Shown piece after piece: positions 9,944-19,524 of a DNA stretch of 59,984 nucleotides; within the stretch, counting starts at the first letter, position 1, and each line of letters starts with the position of its first letter. The position numbers were made by a program, and so were the translations under genes. The notes beneath the pieces were generated by a model. It was given only the letters and a program-made list of their open reading frames with translations. It had not been told where the DNA came from and did not search any database. Origin of the DNA: Chitinophagaceae bacterium (lineage in GTDB: Bacteria; Bacteroidota; Bacteroidia; Chitinophagales; Chitinophagaceae); assembly GCA_024643655.1 (NCBI GenBank), contig JAHEMM010000007.1:1-59984 (forward strand), given 5' to 3'.

Positions 9944-11305
9944 ATGCGAATTGTCAAAACTATATTTACCGGTTTTTTTGTTTTAGTAGTGGTGGGTTGT
10001 ATCAATGCACAATTGGCGCCTGGAAAAACTTATCCGACAAGAACTGAAAAAATATATCCGCTACGAAAAAATAGTTTCAATAATAATAATGAGTGTAGTG
10101 AAAGAAGACAAGGAGGAAACGCTAGGACTGTCAACGGCTATAAGGTATTTGATGGTGCACAAGATGGTTATCGGCAGGTAGATCCGCAGATTGCAGTTGG
10201 GAAAAACTATATTTTGCAAGGAACAAATAATGGACTTCTCGTGTATGATAAAAATGGGAATTATAAATCCGGTGTATCGCAAAAATGTTTCAATGATGGC
10301 ATTGATCCCAAAATGTTTTATGATGTTCATAATGATATTTATGTTTTTGATCTTTGGTGGTATTATGATGCACAAAAAGAAAAACCTGTTAATATTTCAG
10401 TTTCAGAAACTGGAAATCCATTAGGAGCCTGGAACACTTACCCTATTTCATTAAAGGATGCAGTTGATGGTGGCGGTATTGGTTTTAGTCGTCAATGGAT
10501 TGCTTATTCGTTCCCGGGAGGAAAAGAAAATACCTTGCTAATGCGAACTGCTGATGCAAAAGCTGGTCGCCCCGTAACAGTATATCATTTTGCTGGAAGT
10601 CTTGGCCATCCGGTTTTTACACAAGATGCAATAAATGAACTTTATTTTTTTGAAATAACAGGGAATGATTTCATTATTCGCAAAGTACAAGAAGATGCGT
10701 CGGGTAATCCGTATTGTGAGATTGTTTCAGCTAAACCGCATAATTTAAAATATATAAACTATCCACCACCTTCTCCACAAAAAGGAACGGATCAAAAAGT
10801 TTCAAGTGGCGATCGTAATCCTAAAAATTTGGTTTTACAAAATGGTCATATTTGGTTTTCACATGCAGTTAATTGTGAAAACCGTTCAGCAGTACAGTGG
10901 CATCAGATAAATATTACGACTGGTGCAATTGTACAAACAGGGATTATTAAAAGTCAGACCTCTAATTACATACAAACAACTATTGCAGTAAATAAAAAAA
11001 ACGATGTGCTGGTAGGATTTCAGGAAGTACATGCAGGAATGTATATAAGTCCTAGAATGGCTTATCGAAAATGGAATGATCCGGATGGGTATCTAAGTGA
11101 TATCATTAGCCTGGGTGAAGGTAAAGGGGCAACAGATGGAATGAGTTGGGGCGATTACAGTGGAAGTGTAATCGATGGCGATAATTTATCAGATTTATGG
11201 ACAGTACAAAGTATAACAAATGAAAAAGGGAAAGGTGAAACGATTATTGCAAAAGTTCCTTTTACAAAAAAAAGAGGTTTCTGGTGGTGGCTTTTTAATT
11301 GGTAA
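9944..11305 (+). CDS. Exported protein of unknown function, possibly beta-propeller
   Basis: A 453-residue protein with an N-terminal signal (MRIVKTIFTGFFVLVVVGCINAQ). It may be a lipoprotein (Cys19) or simply cleaved after INAQ. Repeated short stretches such as DPQIAVGKNYILQGTNNGLLVYD and DLWWYYDAQKEKPVNISVS alternate predicted strands and turns, suggesting a propeller like those of secreted sialidase-fold proteins. I see no Asp-box series that would prove this. The C-terminus FTKKRGFWWWLFNW is unusually aromatic. No type IX C-terminal domain is evident. It is monocistronic. Confidence 0.75.
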   Translation: MRIVKTIFTGFFVLVVVGCINAQLAPGKTYPTRTEKIYPLRKNSFNNNNECSERRQGGNARTVNGYKVFDGAQDGYRQVDPQIAVGKNYILQGTNNGLLVYDKNGNYKSGVSQKCFNDGIDPKMFYDVHNDIYVFDLWWYYDAQKEKPVNISVSETGNPLGAWNTYPISLKDAVDGGGIGFSRQWIAYSFPGGKENTLLMRTADAKAGRPVTVYHFAGSLGHPVFTQDAINELYFFEITGNDFIIRKVQEDASGNPYCEIVSAKPHNLKYINYPPPSPQKGTDQKVSSGDRNPKNLVLQNGHIWFSHAVNCENRSAVQWHQINITTGAIVQTGIIKSQTSNYIQTTIAVNKKNDVLVGFQEVHAGMYISPRMAYRKWNDPDGYLSDIISLGEGKGATDGMSWGDYSGSVIDGDNLSDLWTVQSITNEKGKGETIIAKVPFTKKRGFWWWLFNW

Positions 11306-11402
11306 AATATTCATCTATTATACATGAAACTATTGTCGTTGTATTAAATCGTATCATTACTGTATTGCTTTAATTTAGTATTTTATCCAACAAAAATTTT
11401 TT

Positions 11403-12590
11403 ATGTCAGCATTTAATCGTCGAAACTTTCTTAAAGCATCTGGTATTGCTGTCTTGCCTGCATTCATTCCAAATCGTAATTTATACGCAAATAATACAAT
11501 TAATAAGTTTATTCCTAAGGAAGATGACACTGTCCTTTTATATGGTGATGGCATCATGTATGAGCCTGATCAGTATATTGAACAACTTCAACAGTTTAAC
11601 ACTAAGAATGCAATCAAAAAAGATCGTTATGGTACAGGTGGGGTAGTAACAGCATTAGAAACAAAATTTGAAGAAATTACAGGAAAGGAAAAGGCTATTT
11701 TTATGCCAAGTGGTACAATGGCTAATCAATTTGCTATAGCTGTATTAAGTGGAGAGCATACAAAAGTATTTGTACAGGATACCAGTCATATTTACAGGGA
11801 TGAGGCTGATGCTGCACAAGCTGTTTTTCAAAAAAGATTAATGCCTTTAGCCAAAGAAGCAACATATTTTACAGTAGCTGAATTAAAGAATGCTATTGAA
11901 TCATTAAGCAGTCATGAGGTGTTTCAAAGTGGTATTGGAGCTGTTTCTATTGAAAATCCTGTAAGAAGATCTGATGGTCGATTTGTACCAATTGAGGAGA
12001 TAAAAAAGATCAGCGAATACTGCAGAACTAATAATATAAAGTTGCACTTGGATGGAGCCAGGATATATATGGCTTCTGCATGGACAGGGATTAGTATAAA
12101 AGAATATGCGTCTTATTTTGATACTATTTATATTTCTCTTTATAAATATTTAGGAGCATCTGGTGGTGCTATACTTTGTGGTGATAATAATGTGATTAAT
12201 AAAATGCCACACCTGATTAAAATTCATGGCGGTAATATGTATGGCAATTGGACAAATGCTGCAATGGCATTGCATCGATTAGAAGGGATAGAAGACAGAT
12301 TACAAAAAACGATGATAAGGGCAGATGAAGTTTTTTCCGCTATCAACAAATTTTCTTCTATTAAGATCAATTCACTTGAGGACGGAACGAATATTTACAG
12401 TCTTGAACTAGGGAATAATATAAACGGAATTAAATTCCAGGAAACATTAGCCAAAAATTATAATATCAGAATGGGAAGGCCTGATAATAGTAACAAAGTC
12501 ATGATTACTGTAAATGAAACATTGTTATTTATGGATGCTAATAATTTTATTGACTCATTTAAATCTGCATTATCTGTTGCAAAAAAATGA
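11403..12590 (+). CDS. Threonine aldolase-like PLP enzyme with a Tat signal
   Basis: This 395-residue protein belongs to the beta-eliminating lyase/threonine aldolase fold, PLP-dependent enzymes that cleave beta-hydroxy amino acids. DRYGTGGVVTALE, IFMPSGTMANQFA and HLDGARIYMAS are family motifs. The PLP lysine is probably Lys248 in SLYKYLGASGG. The N-terminus NRRNFLKASG is a twin-arginine signal followed by a hydrophobic stretch, so the folded holoenzyme would be exported. Cytosolic relatives lack this. Substrate and role outside the cytosol are unknown. It converges with another PLP enzyme 17 bases downstream. Confidence 0.85.
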   Translation: MSAFNRRNFLKASGIAVLPAFIPNRNLYANNTINKFIPKEDDTVLLYGDGIMYEPDQYIEQLQQFNTKNAIKKDRYGTGGVVTALETKFEEITGKEKAIFMPSGTMANQFAIAVLSGEHTKVFVQDTSHIYRDEADAAQAVFQKRLMPLAKEATYFTVAELKNAIESLSSHEVFQSGIGAVSIENPVRRSDGRFVPIEEIKKISEYCRTNNIKLHLDGARIYMASAWTGISIKEYASYFDTIYISLYKYLGASGGAILCGDNNVINKMPHLIKIHGGNMYGNWTNAAMALHRLEGIEDRLQKTMIRADEVFSAINKFSSIKINSLEDGTNIYSLELGNNINGIKFQETLAKNYNIRMGRPDNSNKVMITVNETLLFMDANNFIDSFKSALSVAKK

Positions 12591-12606
12591 ATAATACGAT
12601 ATTCCT

Positions 12607-13770
12607 CTAATTGATTAATGATGTATTTTCTTTTATATCGCTGATCGCTGAAAACAATTTATCAAGGTCTTTCTGGTCATTAAAAGCGTTTACAGAATAT
12701 CGCAAATACACTTTATCTCCATGTCGCATAACTGGTATTTGAATTTTATATTGATCAAAAAACAGGTCATGTAGTTTTTCAGGTTCAGTTGTTTTTATTG
12801 GGGCACTAAATAATTGTAATATAAAATCATCATTAACAGGAGCAAGCGGAGATGTGCTTAAAAGGCTGCACAATTTTTCGGCATTATGCTGAACAAGTTG
12901 CCTGCAACTGGCAGCTACTTTTTCCCAGCTATGCTCAGTCATAAAATCAATTGCTGAAGGTATAGTTAAAAATGCAGAGTAATCCCTGGATCCATTCATT
13001 TGATGGTAATCTAAAAATTGAGAATCGGAGGGAAACATGGCATCGTAGCCCCAACTAATTATCAAAGGGTCAACTGTTGGTTGTAACTCTTTTCTTACGT
13101 ATAAAAATGAACTTCCTTTTGGAGTCATCATCCATTTATGACAGGCACCAGTATAATAATCTGCTTGTAATGATTTAAGATTTAAAGGTAAGTGTCCAGG
13201 CGCATGGGCGCCATCTACAAACGTTGGAATTCCTTTTTCTTTTGCAATAGCACATATTTCTTCTACCGGAAATCGTAATGCTGTAGTACTGGTTATATGA
13301 CTTAAAAATATAAGTTTTGTTTTTGCTGTTAAGCCTTTGAAGAATGCTTCAATAAAATGTTCTTTATTTTGAATAGGGAGTGGAATTGGTTGACGTACAA
13401 ATCTGGCTCCTGCTTTTTTGCAATAGTAACTCCATGCTTTATCGCAAGCACCATATTCAAGATCGGTTGATAAAATTTCATCACCTTCTTTTAATTCTAT
13501 ACTTTTTGCTACAGTATTTACAGCATATGAAGGATTGGTTACATATACCAGATCATTCTTATCACAATTAATATACTTGCCCAACGCTTCTCTAGATTGT
13601 TCCAGATATTTTAATCCCTTAGAGGTGATAAAATGAACTGGCTCCTGCTCTAATTCTAATTGAAATTGCTGATATTTCTGAAATACAGGTTTTGGGCATG
13701 CCCCAAATGAGCCAAAATTGAGAAATGTAATATCATCTCTTAAAAGAAATAGCGACTTAAGATTTTCCAT
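12607..13770 (-). CDS. Aminotransferase class V family protein (isopenicillin N epimerase-like)
   Basis: A 387-residue fold-type I PLP enzyme without a signal peptide. LNFGSFGACPKPVFQ at the N-terminus, FVDGAHAPGHLPLNL (PLP-ring Asp and following His) and the PLP lysine in GACHKWMMTPKGSSFLYV place it with the class V group that includes cysteine desulfurases, kynureninase-like enzymes and isopenicillin N epimerase. The family name does not imply antibiotic biosynthesis: no such genes are nearby. The reaction could be an epimerisation, a lyase step or transamination. Confidence 0.84.
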   Translation of the reverse strand: MENLKSLFLLRDDITFLNFGSFGACPKPVFQKYQQFQLELEQEPVHFITSKGLKYLEQSREALGKYINCDKNDLVYVTNPSYAVNTVAKSIELKEGDEILSTDLEYGACDKAWSYYCKKAGARFVRQPIPLPIQNKEHFIEAFFKGLTAKTKLIFLSHITSTTALRFPVEEICAIAKEKGIPTFVDGAHAPGHLPLNLKSLQADYYTGACHKWMMTPKGSSFLYVRKELQPTVDPLIISWGYDAMFPSDSQFLDYHQMNGSRDYSAFLTIPSAIDFMTEHSWEKVAASCRQLVQHNAEKLCSLLSTSPLAPVNDDFILQLFSAPIKTTEPEKLHDLFFDQYKIQIPVMRHGDKVYLRYSVNAFNDQKDLDKLFSAISDIKENTSLIN

Positions 13771-13893
13771 AGCTCAAAAATAGGTAGTTAAATTAAGAAG
13801 AGTAAAGTCAAAAATTTGATATAATAAGGATGGCTGTCTATAAAAAATGAATTATATTCATTTATCTATAATCGAAAATAAAAAATTATAACG

Positions 13894-15462
13894 ATGAAAA
13901 AATTCTTATTGCTTCTCTCAGTGTTTTTATTTATTACTACCCTTGTAATGGGGCAAAGTGATGCAACTACAAAGATTAGAAAAGAAGGTCTTGAGAATTC
14001 TAAAGTTATGGATATTGCTTTTCATCTTACTGATGTAAGTGGGCCAAGGTTAACTAATTCACCAGGTTATTTTAGAGCTGCTAATTGGGCAAAAGCAGAG
14101 TTAACAAAAATGGGATTGGTGAATGCAACATTAGAACCCTGGGGCGATTTTGGAATGGGCTGGGAGCAAACTCGTTGCTATGTTGCTATGACGGCTCCTT
14201 ATTATACACCGATGATTGCAATTCCAAGAGCATGGACTGGCAGTACACCCGGAAATGGTATTATTAACAGTGATGTAATTCTAATTAAAGCAAATGACTC
14301 AACAGAACTCTATCAACGATATGCTAATAAAATAAAGAATAAAATTGTACTGTTTTATTCAGCCGATACATTACATCCTTCTTTTGAACCTGATGGAAAT
14401 CGATTTACGAATGAACAGTTGGAAGATATGGCAAGTGCAAAACCACAATCCTCTACCGGTGGTCGGAGAAATTTTACACCTGAACAATTGGCTGCGTTTC
14501 GACAACAAAGAGAATTAAGCCGTCAGATGAATGATTTCTATAAAAAAGAGAAACCAGCATTAGTCTTAAGTATGAGTGGCAGGGGAAATGATGGAACATT
14601 ATTTGTATCTGGTGGCGGATCATCAGAAAAAGGTGCTGAAAATAGTTATGCTTATGTAATGTTATCCAGCGATGATTATCTAAGGGTGCAACGGTTAGTA
14701 GAAGCTGGAGAAAAAGTAATGATGGAAACTGAAGTTAAAACAAAATTTTATGATAAAGACATTAAAGGTTACAATGTAATTGCTGAGATTCCTGGAACAG
14801 ATCCAATTTTAAAAAATGAAATCGTCATGCTAGGGGGACACCTTGATAGTTGGCAAGGAGCAACTGGTGCAACAGATAATGCGGCTGGCTGTGCTGTTAT
14901 GATGGAAGTAGTTCGGATAATCAAATCAACTGGACTTCAGCCAAAGAGGACCATTCGTATTGCATTGTGGAGTGGGGAGGAGCAAGGATTGTTAGGATCC
15001 CGGGGATATGTTAAAGATCATTTTGCAGATCCGGCAGATATGATTTTAAAACCTGAACATGAAAAAGTATCGGCTTATTATAATCTGGATAATGGTACTG
15101 GAAGAGTAAGAGGTATTTATTTACAAGGGAATAAAAATGCAGGGCCTATTTTTTCTACCTGGCTTGAGCCATTTAATGATCTTGATGCAAAAACTGTTAC
15201 AATTAACAATACCGGCGGAACGGATCATCAGGCTTTTGATGGAGTTGGTATTCCCGGATTTCAATTTATACAAGATGAAATTGAATATGATACAAGAACT
15301 CATCATACTAATATGGATACATATGATCATCTTGTACCCGAGGATTTGAAACAGGCCTCAACTATAATAGCTTCATTTGTATTTAATACTGCTCAAATGG
15401 ATCAGAAAATACCCCGAAAAGAGTTACCGAAACCTAGGGGAAATAACGCCAGAGGGTTTTAA
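13894..15462 (+). CDS. Secreted M28 family zinc metallopeptidase
   Basis: A 522-residue exported peptidase with signal peptide MKKFLLLLSVFLFITTLVMGQ. It carries the two-zinc ligand pattern of family M28: His and Asp in GGHLDSWQGATGATDNAAG, the Glu pair in WSGEEQGLLGSRGY, Asp in YNLDNGTGRVRG and His in DTRTHHTNMDTYDHL. The long insert before the catalytic part (about residues 140-280) holds a PA-like domain, similar to carboxypeptidase Q-type enzymes. It probably cleaves dipeptides or aminoterminal residues in the periplasm or outside. The DUF1801 gene follows 26 bases later. Confidence 0.92.
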   Translation: MKKFLLLLSVFLFITTLVMGQSDATTKIRKEGLENSKVMDIAFHLTDVSGPRLTNSPGYFRAANWAKAELTKMGLVNATLEPWGDFGMGWEQTRCYVAMTAPYYTPMIAIPRAWTGSTPGNGIINSDVILIKANDSTELYQRYANKIKNKIVLFYSADTLHPSFEPDGNRFTNEQLEDMASAKPQSSTGGRRNFTPEQLAAFRQQRELSRQMNDFYKKEKPALVLSMSGRGNDGTLFVSGGGSSEKGAENSYAYVMLSSDDYLRVQRLVEAGEKVMMETEVKTKFYDKDIKGYNVIAEIPGTDPILKNEIVMLGGHLDSWQGATGATDNAAGCAVMMEVVRIIKSTGLQPKRTIRIALWSGEEQGLLGSRGYVKDHFADPADMILKPEHEKVSAYYNLDNGTGRVRGIYLQGNKNAGPIFSTWLEPFNDLDAKTVTINNTGGTDHQAFDGVGIPGFQFIQDEIEYDTRTHHTNMDTYDHLVPEDLKQASTIIASFVFNTAQMDQKIPRKELPKPRGNNARGF

Positions 15463-15488
15463 TTTTTTAAATAATCAAAGGGTTTAAT

Positions 15489-15917
15489 ATGGCAGAATTA
15501 AAAACACTACGAAATAAAGCCAGTGTTATTCAGTTTTTATCATCTGTAGAAAATGAAGATAGAAGAAAGGATAGTAAAGCATTACTAAAGCTTTTTAAAG
15601 AAGTTGTAAAAGAAAAACCCGAAATGTGGGGAACGAGTATTGTTGGTTTTGGGTCGTATCACTATCAATCCGAGAGAAGTAAACAGGCGGGAGAATGGAT
15701 GTTGACTGGTTTTTCTCCACGCAAACAAAACCTAACAGTTTACATTATGAATGGCCCCAAAAGATATCCTGAGTTATTAGGTAAACTTGGAAAGTATAAA
15801 ATAAGTACTGGATCATGTATTTATATAAATAAACTATCTGATGTTGATACTAAAGTTTTACAAACATTAATTAAAACATCAGTGAAAGAAATGAAAGCAA
15901 TGAATAAAATAAAATAA
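15489..15917 (+). CDS. DUF1801 domain protein
   Basis: A 142-residue cytosolic protein. MWGTSIVGFGSYHYQSERSK and GEWMLTGFSPRKQNLTVYIM match the DUF1801 (YdhG-like) family, which has a frataxin-like alpha/beta fold and no settled function. KISTGSCIYINKLSDVD near the end is also typical. It follows the M28 peptidase on the same strand and may share its transcript; the functions show no obvious link. Confidence 0.8.
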   Translation: MAELKTLRNKASVIQFLSSVENEDRRKDSKALLKLFKEVVKEKPEMWGTSIVGFGSYHYQSERSKQAGEWMLTGFSPRKQNLTVYIMNGPKRYPELLGKLGKYKISTGSCIYINKLSDVDTKVLQTLIKTSVKEMKAMNKIK

Positions 15918-16214
15918 TTTTATTCGTTGCTACTATGCTTTTTCTTAATACTGATAACAAATCTTTTTCAAACAAGTTGTTACATTTTAACTAAACCCTA
16001 TTTCTAGGCGATTGAAGTGGATTGGGAAAATAAATGGGAAATATTTTTTATAATTACAAAAATTAAAAAATTCGTTAATCCTTGTTTATCAATTGTTTTA
16101 GTTGCTATAATAGTGTAAATCAGATAAACTTTTGGAAAAGTGCAATAAAAATCGTATTATCTAACTATTCTGCGGTATCTCCGCTCTATTTACTCACTTA
16201 AAAATTAATTATAT
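15918..16214. other. Intergenic region, no gene seen
   Basis: AT-rich sequence without a credible reading frame. The only structure noted is a small GCGG-TATCT-CCGC hairpin near 16170, upstream of the next gene. No clear promoter box was found. Confidence 0.5.
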
Positions 16215-16682
16215 ATGATGAATGTTATGAATTATCAAGATTACGATGTTATACTGGATGTATTTAAGGCCATTGAGAAAGATAAGTTTGAAGAAGCACA
16301 AGAATGCCTTGATGGAAGGTTTAGATCTGTTATTTTGAAAAAAGAAGTAAAGGGAGAAGAGTATCTTGAATTATATCGTCGTATTAAAGAAGGTATGCCA
16401 GATGCTAAATTTGAAATTGTAGATCTTACTTCAGACGGCGAAACTTTTAAAGCAAAACTTAAAATAAAAGGAACTCATACTCATACAATGCCATCATTAA
16501 AGAAAGGATGGAAAAGTTCAAAAAAGACGGGAAAAAAAATAAATAAAATTGTTACCTCTGTAGAAATAGTTTTGAGAAGCGATAAGATTATGGAAATACG
16601 TAATTTAAAACCTGGTAATGGAGTAGCTGCCGGCTTATTGGATGAATTGAATTTGTTACCGAAGAGTTATTCGAAGAATTAG
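16215..16682 (+). CDS. SnoaL/NTF2-like small protein
   Basis: 155 residues. The pattern is one helix block (YDVILDVFKAIEKDKFEEAQECL), then ERR-like PDAKFEIVDLTSDGETFKAKLKIKGTHT and a closing strand with IMEIRNLKPGNG. It fits the NTF2-like cone fold of SnoaL-type proteins, which includes cyclases, isomerases and many proteins of unknown role. A lysine-rich stretch near residues 95-108 (KKGWKSSKKTGKKINK) interrupts the usual core. Start choice between Met1, Met2 and Met5 is open. A strong terminator follows. Confidence 0.65.
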   Translation: MMNVMNYQDYDVILDVFKAIEKDKFEEAQECLDGRFRSVILKKEVKGEEYLELYRRIKEGMPDAKFEIVDLTSDGETFKAKLKIKGTHTHTMPSLKKGWKSSKKTGKKINKIVTSVEIVLRSDKIMEIRNLKPGNGVAAGLLDELNLLPKSYSKN

Positions 16683-16698
16683 GAAATTATTGTAATAT

Positions 16699-16737
16699 AA
16701 AAAAAGCAACACCAGTTTATCTGGTGTTGCTTTTTTT
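16699..16737. terminator. Strong bidirectional terminator
   Basis: AAAAAAAGCAACACCAG and CTGGTGTTGCTTTTTTT form a perfect 17-base-pair inverted repeat with loop TTTAT. It sits between convergent genes and can serve both. Confidence 0.92.
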
Positions 16738-16749
16738 ATAGGGGTTTAA

Positions 16750-17160
16750 TTATTTGATTGCTACAATTTCAATTTCCTGTATAATTTTAGAATTTCTGTT
16801 TACTTCAAAAACTACAGAATTCTTGGTTTTATTGGAAATGATTTCAAATTTCAGGCTGCTTTCCCCAAGTTCTTCAGTATTGATAGCAAACTTTTTTGTA
16901 AAGATTTCACCTTTAATATTTTCACGGTAAAGTGAGTTGCCAAATTCATCACTTATAAGAATAGTGAAATTATTTTGCTCAGTATTGCCATTAAAGCTTA
17001 ATTCAAAAACAGGAAATGTATTTACGTTCCCATAATATTTGATTGCAACCGGAACTTCTGATAATGGTTTTTCAGCCTGCACTTTTTGGGTTGCACTTAA
17101 GGTGAATACAGTAATAAATGCGATTGCGATTAAATGATTGTCATTAAAGATTTTTTTCAT
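16750..17160 (-). CDS. Small exported protein of unknown function
   Basis: 136 residues with an N-terminal hydrophobic signal (LIAIAFITVFTLSATQKVQA) and a mature part of about 107 residues that looks all-beta: VPVAIKYYGNVNTFPVFELSFNG, NNFTILISDEFGNSLYRENI, SSLKFEIISN. The FELSFNG...ISDEFGNSLY pattern resembles small secreted immunoglobulin-like proteins often seen in Chitinophagaceae. I cannot assign a function. It shares the terminator with the convergent gene. Confidence 0.75.
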   Translation of the reverse strand: MKKIFNDNHLIAIAFITVFTLSATQKVQAEKPLSEVPVAIKYYGNVNTFPVFELSFNGNTEQNNFTILISDEFGNSLYRENIKGEIFTKKFAINTEELGESSLKFEIISNKTKNSVVFEVNRNSKIIQEIEIVAIK

Positions 17161-17776
17161 AATAAAAGGGTTTAGTGTTTAAAAATGTTTAAAAAATTGG
17201 GACAATAATCGCTGTAAAAAAATCAATAGGGCAAGTAGCAGTTAGAAGAATTCCGTTTTGTTTTCCGGATTTTAAAGCAATTGTATTTGCTTTGATGATG
17301 TAAAAGTAATTAGCGATTTTTTAGAATACTAATCAAGATTGATAGCTAATTGGTATTGCCAACGAAATGTAGTTGATGCCTAAATTATTAAGATTCATCA
17401 TATTAAGTTAATGTAGAAAAGTGATGGCCAAAGAAGATTTTTGAGGTTAAAAACTCAATTCTTTTTTTGATTAAAAAAGATATCAATTATTCTTAACTAA
17501 TATTGTAGAAATCAATTTTGAACATTTTCTAGTTACAATAGTTATTTTGGATTCTTTATTTTATTAATTAAAATGTTGATAATCAGCAAAATAGATGAGT
17601 GTTAAGAAAATAGGGATAACGGTATTTGGAAGGGTACAAAAATATATTAACTTCAGCCGCTTCAGCTTAATGAAAAAGAGTTATAATTAGCACTTTTTCA
17701 ACTAAATGGCTGAAAATTTGTTTGTAAATAAATATAAAATTAGAACCCTGATTAAGGGATAAAAAAAGGAGATAAA
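17161..17776. other. Long AT-rich intergenic region, no gene seen
   Basis: 616 bases between divergent genes, very AT-rich. A small hairpin, AAAGCAA / TTTGCTTT, lies near 17273-17292. Frames on both strands are broken by frequent stops. It may hold both promoters; I could not place them with confidence. Confidence 0.5.
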
Positions 17777-18382
17777 ATGGCTTTTAAAAAAGATGATGTA
17801 ATCATCATCGAACCTCGGGAAATGTTTGTGGGTAATAAAGATGCTGCTGTTACTCTTATAGAGTTTGGTGAATACGAAAGTGAGGAATGTGCCAAAGTAA
17901 ATGAAATTGTAAAGCAATTACTTGAAGCGTATGATGGTAAAATAAGATTTCAATTCAGACACTTTCCATTAACCTTAATTCATCAACGTAGTTTGAAGGC
18001 AAGTGAATCTGCAGTAGCCGCCGGGCAGGAAGGAAAATTTTGGGAAATGCATAATGTGCTTTTTGCCAATAGACGAAATCTTGGAACTACTAGTTTGAAA
18101 TTGTATAGTAAAGAGGCGGGAGTAAACAATAAGAAGTTTCTTGATGAATTAGTGAATGGAGTTTATGGTTGGCAAGTGCAGGATGATATTAAAGAAGGAC
18201 GAAATCGTGGCGTAAAAGACATTCCTGTGTTTTTCGTGAATGATGAGATGGTTTCTGGTAAGCCAACTTTTGCAAATCTTAGTGCTGCGCTTGATGCTGC
18301 ATTAAAGAAAGGCAAATCAAAAACAACTACAAAGAAAGCTACTGCAAAAAAAGCAGCACCTAAGAAAAAACAAAAAGCTTAA
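17777..18382 (+). CDS. Cytosolic DsbA-like thioredoxin-fold protein with SxxC site and lysine-rich tail
   Basis: 201 residues, no signal peptide. Residues about 20-170 match the DsbA-like Thioredoxin_4 group: VTLIEFGEYESEECAKVNEIVKQL, FRHFPL, ASESAVAAGQEGKFWEMHNVLF, and a cis-Pro site in GVKDIPVFFVND. The CxxC motif of oxidoreductases is replaced by Ser35-Glu-Glu-Cys38, leaving one thiol. Residues from about 176 form a basic Lys/Ala/Thr tail (KKATAKKAAPKKKQKA) like histone-H1-type proteins, which suggests nucleic-acid or other polyanion binding. A dithiol oxidase role is unlikely; monothiol reductase, peroxidase-like or scaffold roles are possible. Confidence 0.85.
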   Translation: MAFKKDDVIIIEPREMFVGNKDAAVTLIEFGEYESEECAKVNEIVKQLLEAYDGKIRFQFRHFPLTLIHQRSLKASESAVAAGQEGKFWEMHNVLFANRRNLGTTSLKLYSKEAGVNNKKFLDELVNGVYGWQVQDDIKEGRNRGVKDIPVFFVNDEMVSGKPTFANLSAALDAALKKGKSKTTTKKATAKKAAPKKKQKA

Positions 18383-18401
18383 TTCATTTTTTAATAAAAG
18401 A

Positions 18402-18433
18402 AAACCCCGTCTTTAAATTTAAAGACGGGGTTT
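18402..18433. terminator. Bidirectional terminator between convergent genes
   Basis: AAACCCCGTCTTTAAA and TTTAAAGACGGGGTTT form a perfect 32-base palindrome flanked by A- and T-rich sequence. It lies 20 bases after one stop and 24 bases from the queA stop. Confidence 0.9.
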
Positions 18434-18456
18434 ATTATTTTATTAATGCCAGTTAT

Positions 18457-19506
18457 TTAAATGATTAGTAAGGCATCGCCATAACTGAAGAATCGATACT
18501 TATCTTTTATCGCTTTTTTATAAGCTTCCATTGCCAATTCATAACCTGCAAATGCACTAGTCATGATTAGTAAACTTGTTTTTGGTAAATGGAAATTTGT
18601 AATCAAAGAATCTGCGATATTGAAATCGTAAGGTGGGTGGATAAACATATTAGTCCAGCCTTCGGATGGTTTTAATAACTTTTGCGCAGTAAAGGAAGAT
18701 TCCATTGCCCGCATAGTTGTAGTTCCTACAGAGCAAATACGATGACCATATTCCTTTGCACGGTTTACAATTTTACAAGCGGTTTCATCAATATTGTAAT
18801 ATTCAGCATCCATTTTATGCTTACTCAAATCTTCTACTTCAATCGGACGAAAAGTTCCGAGTCCTGTATGCAAAGTAACTTCTGCAAAACGGATACCTTT
18901 AATTTCAAGACGTTTAATAAGCTCTTTGCTGAAATGCAAGCCAGCGGTAGGTGCTGCTACGGCTCCTTCATGCTTTGCATAAACGGTCTGATACCTTTCT
19001 TTATCCTCTTCGTCTGGTTTACGTTTAATATATTTAGGCAAAGGAGTTTCACCCAATTTTTCTAATTGGGCTCTGAATTCTTCTTCGGAACCTTCCCATA
19101 AAAAACGGATAGTTCGACCACGGCTTGTTGTATTGTCAATTACTTCTGCTACCAGATCTTCCTGATCTCCAAAATATAATTTGTTGCCAACCCTTATTTT
19201 TCTAGCAGGATCAACAATTACATCCCAAAGACGGTTTGGCCTGTTCAACTCTCTTAAAAGAAATACTTCAATTTTGGCTCCTGTTTTTTCTTTACGACCA
19301 TACATTCTTGCTGGAAAAACTTTGGTGTTGTTGACAACAAAACAATCCTTATCATCAAAATAATCGATAATATCACGGAAGTGTTTATTTTCAATTTCAC
19401 CTGTATGACGGTTTACAACCATCATTCTTGCATCTTCTCGGCGTTTGGTAGGGTTTTGAGCAATAAGGTTTAATGGAAGGTCGAAACGGAATTGTGAAAG
19501 CTTCAT
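18457..19506 (-). CDS. queA: S-adenosylmethionine:tRNA ribosyltransferase-isomerase QueA
   Basis: QueA transfers and rearranges the ribosyl group of S-adenosylmethionine onto preQ1-modified tRNA, giving epoxyqueuosine. The 349 residues carry the expected motifs: [25 protein letters not shown] near the start, [59 protein letters not shown], and [19 protein letters not shown]. Length and ends are normal. The start is the ATG at 19506. Upstream lies a GC-rich, strongly foldable segment that may be a regulatory leader. Confidence 0.97.
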   Translation of the reverse strand: MKLSQFRFDLPLNLIAQNPTKRREDARMMVVNRHTGEIENKHFRDIIDYFDDKDCFVVNNTKVFPARMYGRKEKTGAKIEVFLLRELNRPNRLWDVIVDPARKIRVGNKLYFGDQEDLVAEVIDNTTSRGRTIRFLWEGSEEEFRAQLEKLGETPLPKYIKRKPDEEDKERYQTVYAKHEGAVAAPTAGLHFSKELIKRLEIKGIRFAEVTLHTGLGTFRPIEVEDLSKHKMDAEYYNIDETACKIVNRAKEYGHRICSVGTTTMRAMESSFTAQKLLKPSEGWTNMFIHPPYDFNIADSLITNFHLPKTSLLIMTSAFAGYELAMEAYKKAIKDKYRFFSYGDALLII

Positions 19507-19524
19507 GTGTTTTTGGGTTTATAT

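Noticed and set aside
12607-13770. Isopenicillin N epimerase as evidence for an antibiotic cluster
   Set aside because: It is only a family label; no synthetase or other biosynthetic gene is nearby.
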